This document shows, piece after piece, positions 61,997-64,000 of a stretch of DNA of 64,000 nt. The stretch's first letter is position 1; each line of letters opens with the position of its first letter. Source of the DNA: Yinghuangia soli (GTDB lineage Bacteria > Actinomycetota > Actinomycetes > Streptomycetales > Streptomycetaceae); contig NZ_JAKFHA010000041.1 in the NCBI RefSeq assembly GCF_021502675.1, positions 1-64,000 of the forward strand, in the 5' to 3' direction. A program made the translations under genes and the position numbers. The notes beneath the pieces are model-generated. The model had not been told where the DNA came from, did not search any database, and worked only from the letters and a program-made list of their open reading frames with translations.

Positions 61997-62791
61997 ATGG
62001 CCACCGGCACAGCCGCGCCCGGCAGGGCGCAGATCGAGGAACGGCATCTCCGTACGGACCGCTGGTGGCTGTCTCCGGCCGTCACCGTGACCATCCTCGT
62101 CGCGTTCATCGTCTACTCCACCTGGCGCGCGTTCGCCAACGACGACTACTTCGCGGAGCCGTACGTCTCGCCGTTCTACTCGCCGTGCCTGGCGGAGAAC
62201 TGCGACAGCATGCCGCTCAGCGCCAACGCGCCGCTGTTCGGCGACTGGTGGTCGCTTTCCCCGGCGCTGATCATCCTGATCTTCCCGCTCGGCTTCCGGC
62301 TGACCTGCTACTACTACCGCAAGGCCTACTACCGGGGTTTCTGGGCGTCGCCCTCGGCGTGCGCGGTGCCCGAGCCGCGCAGCAAGTACAGCGGTGAGAC
62401 CAAGTTCCCGCTGATCATGCAGAACTTCCACCGGTACTTCTTCTACTTCGCGGTCATCGTCGCGCTCATCCTCAGCTGGGACGTGCTGATCGCGTTCCGC
62501 GACGAGCACGGCGCGTGGGGCCACATGGGCCTGGGCACCCTGGTGCTGCTCGCGAACGTGCTGCTCATCTGGGCGTACACGCTGTCCTGCCACTCGTGCC
62601 GGCACATCATCGGCGGCCGGCTGAAGCACTTCTCGAAGCACCCGGTCCGCTACAAGTACTGGCAGTTCGTGAGCCGCCTCAACACCAAGCACATGCAGCT
62701 GGCCTGGGCCTCGCTCTTCAGCGTCGCGCTCGCGGACCTGTACGTGTACCTCGTCGCGTCCGGCGCGTTCGACGACCCGCGCTTCTTCTAG
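61997..62791 (+). CDS. Succinate dehydrogenase membrane anchor, Sdh1 type (SdhC-like)
   Basis: A 264-residue inner-membrane protein. GAAGGG lies 8 nt before ATG 61997. Hydrophobic helices lie at about 25-45, 85-107, 144-164, 176-196 and 238-257. Candidate haem-ligand histidines are in QNFHRYFFYF (about 142-151), CHSCRHIIGG (about 201-210) and NTKHMQLAW. This five-helix single anchor matches the mycobacterial Sdh1 membrane subunit (about 270 residues), not the two-subunit SdhCD type. It would pass electrons from the flavoprotein/Fe-S subunits to menaquinone. The flavoprotein gene follows 36 bp later. Confidence 0.82.
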   Translation: MATGTAAPGRAQIEERHLRTDRWWLSPAVTVTILVAFIVYSTWRAFANDDYFAEPYVSPFYSPCLAENCDSMPLSANAPLFGDWWSLSPALIILIFPLGFRLTCYYYRKAYYRGFWASPSACAVPEPRSKYSGETKFPLIMQNFHRYFFYFAVIVALILSWDVLIAFRDEHGAWGHMGLGTLVLLANVLLIWAYTLSCHSCRHIIGGRLKHFSKHPVRYKYWQFVSRLNTKHMQLAWASLFSVALADLYVYLVASGAFDDPRFF

Positions 62792-62827
62792 ACACAAGGG
62801 CAAGTCCCAGGAAAGGCACGGAGCTTC

Positions 62828-64000
62828 ATGTCCGAAGTAGAACGGCACAGCTACGACGTCGTCGTCATCGGGGCGGGCGGCGCGGGACTCCGCGCGGCGA
62901 TCGAGGCGCGCATGCAGGGCATGCGTACCGCAGTGGTGTGCAAGTCGCTGTTCGGCAAGGCGCACACGGTGATGGCCGAGGGCGGCATCGCGGCCTCCAT
63001 GGGCAACGTGAACAGCAACGACAACTGGCAGGTGCACTTCCGCGACACCATGCGCGGCGGCAAGTTCCTCAACCACTGGCGGATGGCCGAGCTGCACGCC
63101 CAGGAAGCGCCGGACCGGGTCTGGGAGTTGGAGACCTGGGGAGCGCTCTTCGACCGCACCAAGGACGGCCGGATCAGCCAGCGCAACTTCGGCGGGCACG
63201 AGTACCCGCGGCTGGCGCACGTCGGCGACCGCACCGGCCTTGAGCTGATCCGCACGCTGCAGCAGAAGATCGTGGCCCTGCAGCAGGAGGACGAGGCCGA
63301 GTTCGGCGACCCGGAGGCCCGGCTCAAGGTCTTCCAGGAGGCCACCGTCACGCGCCTGCTGACCGTGCCGGACTCCGGCTCCGAAGCCGGCAACCGGATC
63401 ACCGGGGCGTTCGGCTACTGGCGCGAGTCGGGCCGCTTCGTGGTCTTCGAGGCGCCCGCGATCGTGCTGGCCACCGGCGGCATCGGCAAGTCGTTCAAGG
63501 TGACCTCGAACTCGTGGGAGTACACCGGCGACGGTCAGGCGCTGGCGCTGATGGCGGGCGCCTCGCTGATCAACATGGAGTTCGTGCAGTTCCACCCGAC
63601 CGGCATGGTCTGGCCGCCCAGCGTCAAGGGCATCCTGGTCACCGAGTCGGTGCGCGGCGACGGCGGAGTGCTGACCAACTCCGAGGGCAAGCGGTTCATG
63701 TTCGACTACATCCCGGACGTCTTCAAGGAGAAGTACGCGAAGACGGAGGAGGAAGGCGACCGCTGGTACACCGACCCGGACAACAACCGGCGTCCGCCCG
63801 AGCTCCTGCCGCGCGACGAGGTGGCCCGCGCGATCAACTCCGAGGTCAAGGCCGGGCGCGGGACTCCGCACGGGGGCGTGTACCTGGACGTGTCGTCGCG
63901 GCTGCCCGCCGACGTGATCCGCCGCAAACTCCCGTCCATGCACCACCAGTTCAAGGAACTGGCGGACGTCGACATCACGGCCGAGCCGATGGAGGTCGGT
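62828..64000 (+). CDS. sdhA: Succinate dehydrogenase/fumarate reductase flavoprotein subunit, partial
   Basis: An N-terminal fragment of 391 codons with no stop; the gene runs off the window. GGAG lies 5 nt before ATG 62828. The FAD-binding motif VVVIGAGGAGLRAAIEAR is at 11-28. His46 in SLFGKAHTVMAEGG is the likely covalent FAD ligand. Substrate and capping-domain signatures are present: QFHPTG (about 256-261), VTESVRGDGGVLTNSEGKRFM and LPRDEVARAI. It reduces FAD while oxidising succinate to fumarate. The close spacing to the five-helix anchor supports an Sdh1-type operon, with the Fe-S subunit expected beyond the window. Confidence 0.93.
   Translation, partial: MSEVERHSYDVVVIGAGGAGLRAAIEARMQGMRTAVVCKSLFGKAHTVMAEGGIAASMGNVNSNDNWQVHFRDTMRGGKFLNHWRMAELHAQEAPDRVWELETWGALFDRTKDGRISQRNFGGHEYPRLAHVGDRTGLELIRTLQQKIVALQQEDEAEFGDPEARLKVFQEATVTRLLTVPDSGSEAGNRITGAFGYWRESGRFVVFEAPAIVLATGGIGKSFKVTSNSWEYTGDGQALALMAGASLINMEFVQFHPTGMVWPPSVKGILVTESVRGDGGVLTNSEGKRFMFDYIPDVFKEKYAKTEEEGDRWYTDPDNNRRPPELLPRDEVARAINSEVKAGRGTPHGGVYLDVSSRLPADVIRRKLPSMHHQFKELADVDITAEPMEVG

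Overview
The window is a chromosomal segment of a very GC-rich actinomycete, almost certainly a streptomycete or close relative (Streptomyces, Embleya, Yinghuangia or Kitasatospora type). Signs are the strong G/C third-position bias, frequent GTG starts, mycothiol biosynthesis (mshB), a complete BldK-type oligopeptide importer, and the actinobacterial block folP2 / DivIVA-domain gene / tag / DUF3117 ... O-methyltransferase / sigE / rseA / htrA / tatB ... mrp, which is also recognisable in mycobacteria. I see no tRNA, rRNA, CRISPR array, insertion sequence, phage gene or integron. This is conserved core chromosome, with interest lying in small ORFs, start sites and structured intergenic DNA.

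Layout. 0-10 kb: a secreted beta-sandwich protein, two divergent RsbW-like ATPase-fold regulators, a citrate-lyase-family enzyme, two LppX-like lipoproteins, a soluble MgtE-N/CBS protein coupled to a DUF1003 membrane protein, and Mrp. 10-20 kb: the envelope-stress block tatB, htrA (preceded by a coupled 26-codon ORF), membrane anti-sigma factor and ECF sigma factor sigE with an ECF-type promoter; then an O-methyltransferase that seems to start at ATC, DUF3117, an enoyl-CoA hydratase, tag, a DivIVA-domain protein and folP2. 19-28 kb: Tat-exported PhoX, LOG family, dapE, a lytic-transglycosylase-like protein, a repeat-bearing exported protein, dapC, fdxA and a GNAT enzyme. 28-41 kb: SirB1-like protein, membrane-anchored GH18 protein, methyltransferases, a CysRS-like degenerate protein, VanW protein, DUF6113, mshB, a DPP-IV-type peptidase, and a PCMT-like methyltransferase overlapping a proline-rich 38-codon ORF. 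41-56 kb: two oligopeptide ABC transporters in tandem; the first has two related binding proteins, and the second matches bldKA-E in gene order. 56-64 kb: typA, two uncharacterised proteins, and the start of an Sdh1-type succinate dehydrogenase operon (membrane anchor, then flavoprotein cut by the window end).

The genes point to envelope homeostasis (SigE-RseA-HtrA), diaminopimelate supply (dapE, dapC), thiol redox (mshB), peptide import and signalling (Opp, BldK, S9 peptidase) and respiration (Sdh1). Many convergent gene pairs are separated by perfect GC-rich hairpins with poor U-tracts. At least seven genes lack a Shine-Dalgarno but carry TAnnnT 6-7 nt before the start codon, which suggests leaderless transcripts.

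The best candidates for something undescribed are: (1) the two-gene unit of a 38-residue proline-rich ORF and a PCMT-family methyltransferase, which resembles methyltransferase-only RiPP loci; (2) the 26-codon Ser-Glu-Arg ORF coupled to htrA; (3) the ATC start of the O-methyltransferase; and (4) long perfect palindromes, notably a 52-bp one at 61327-61378. Family names come from recognising motifs and gene order by eye; no database search was run.
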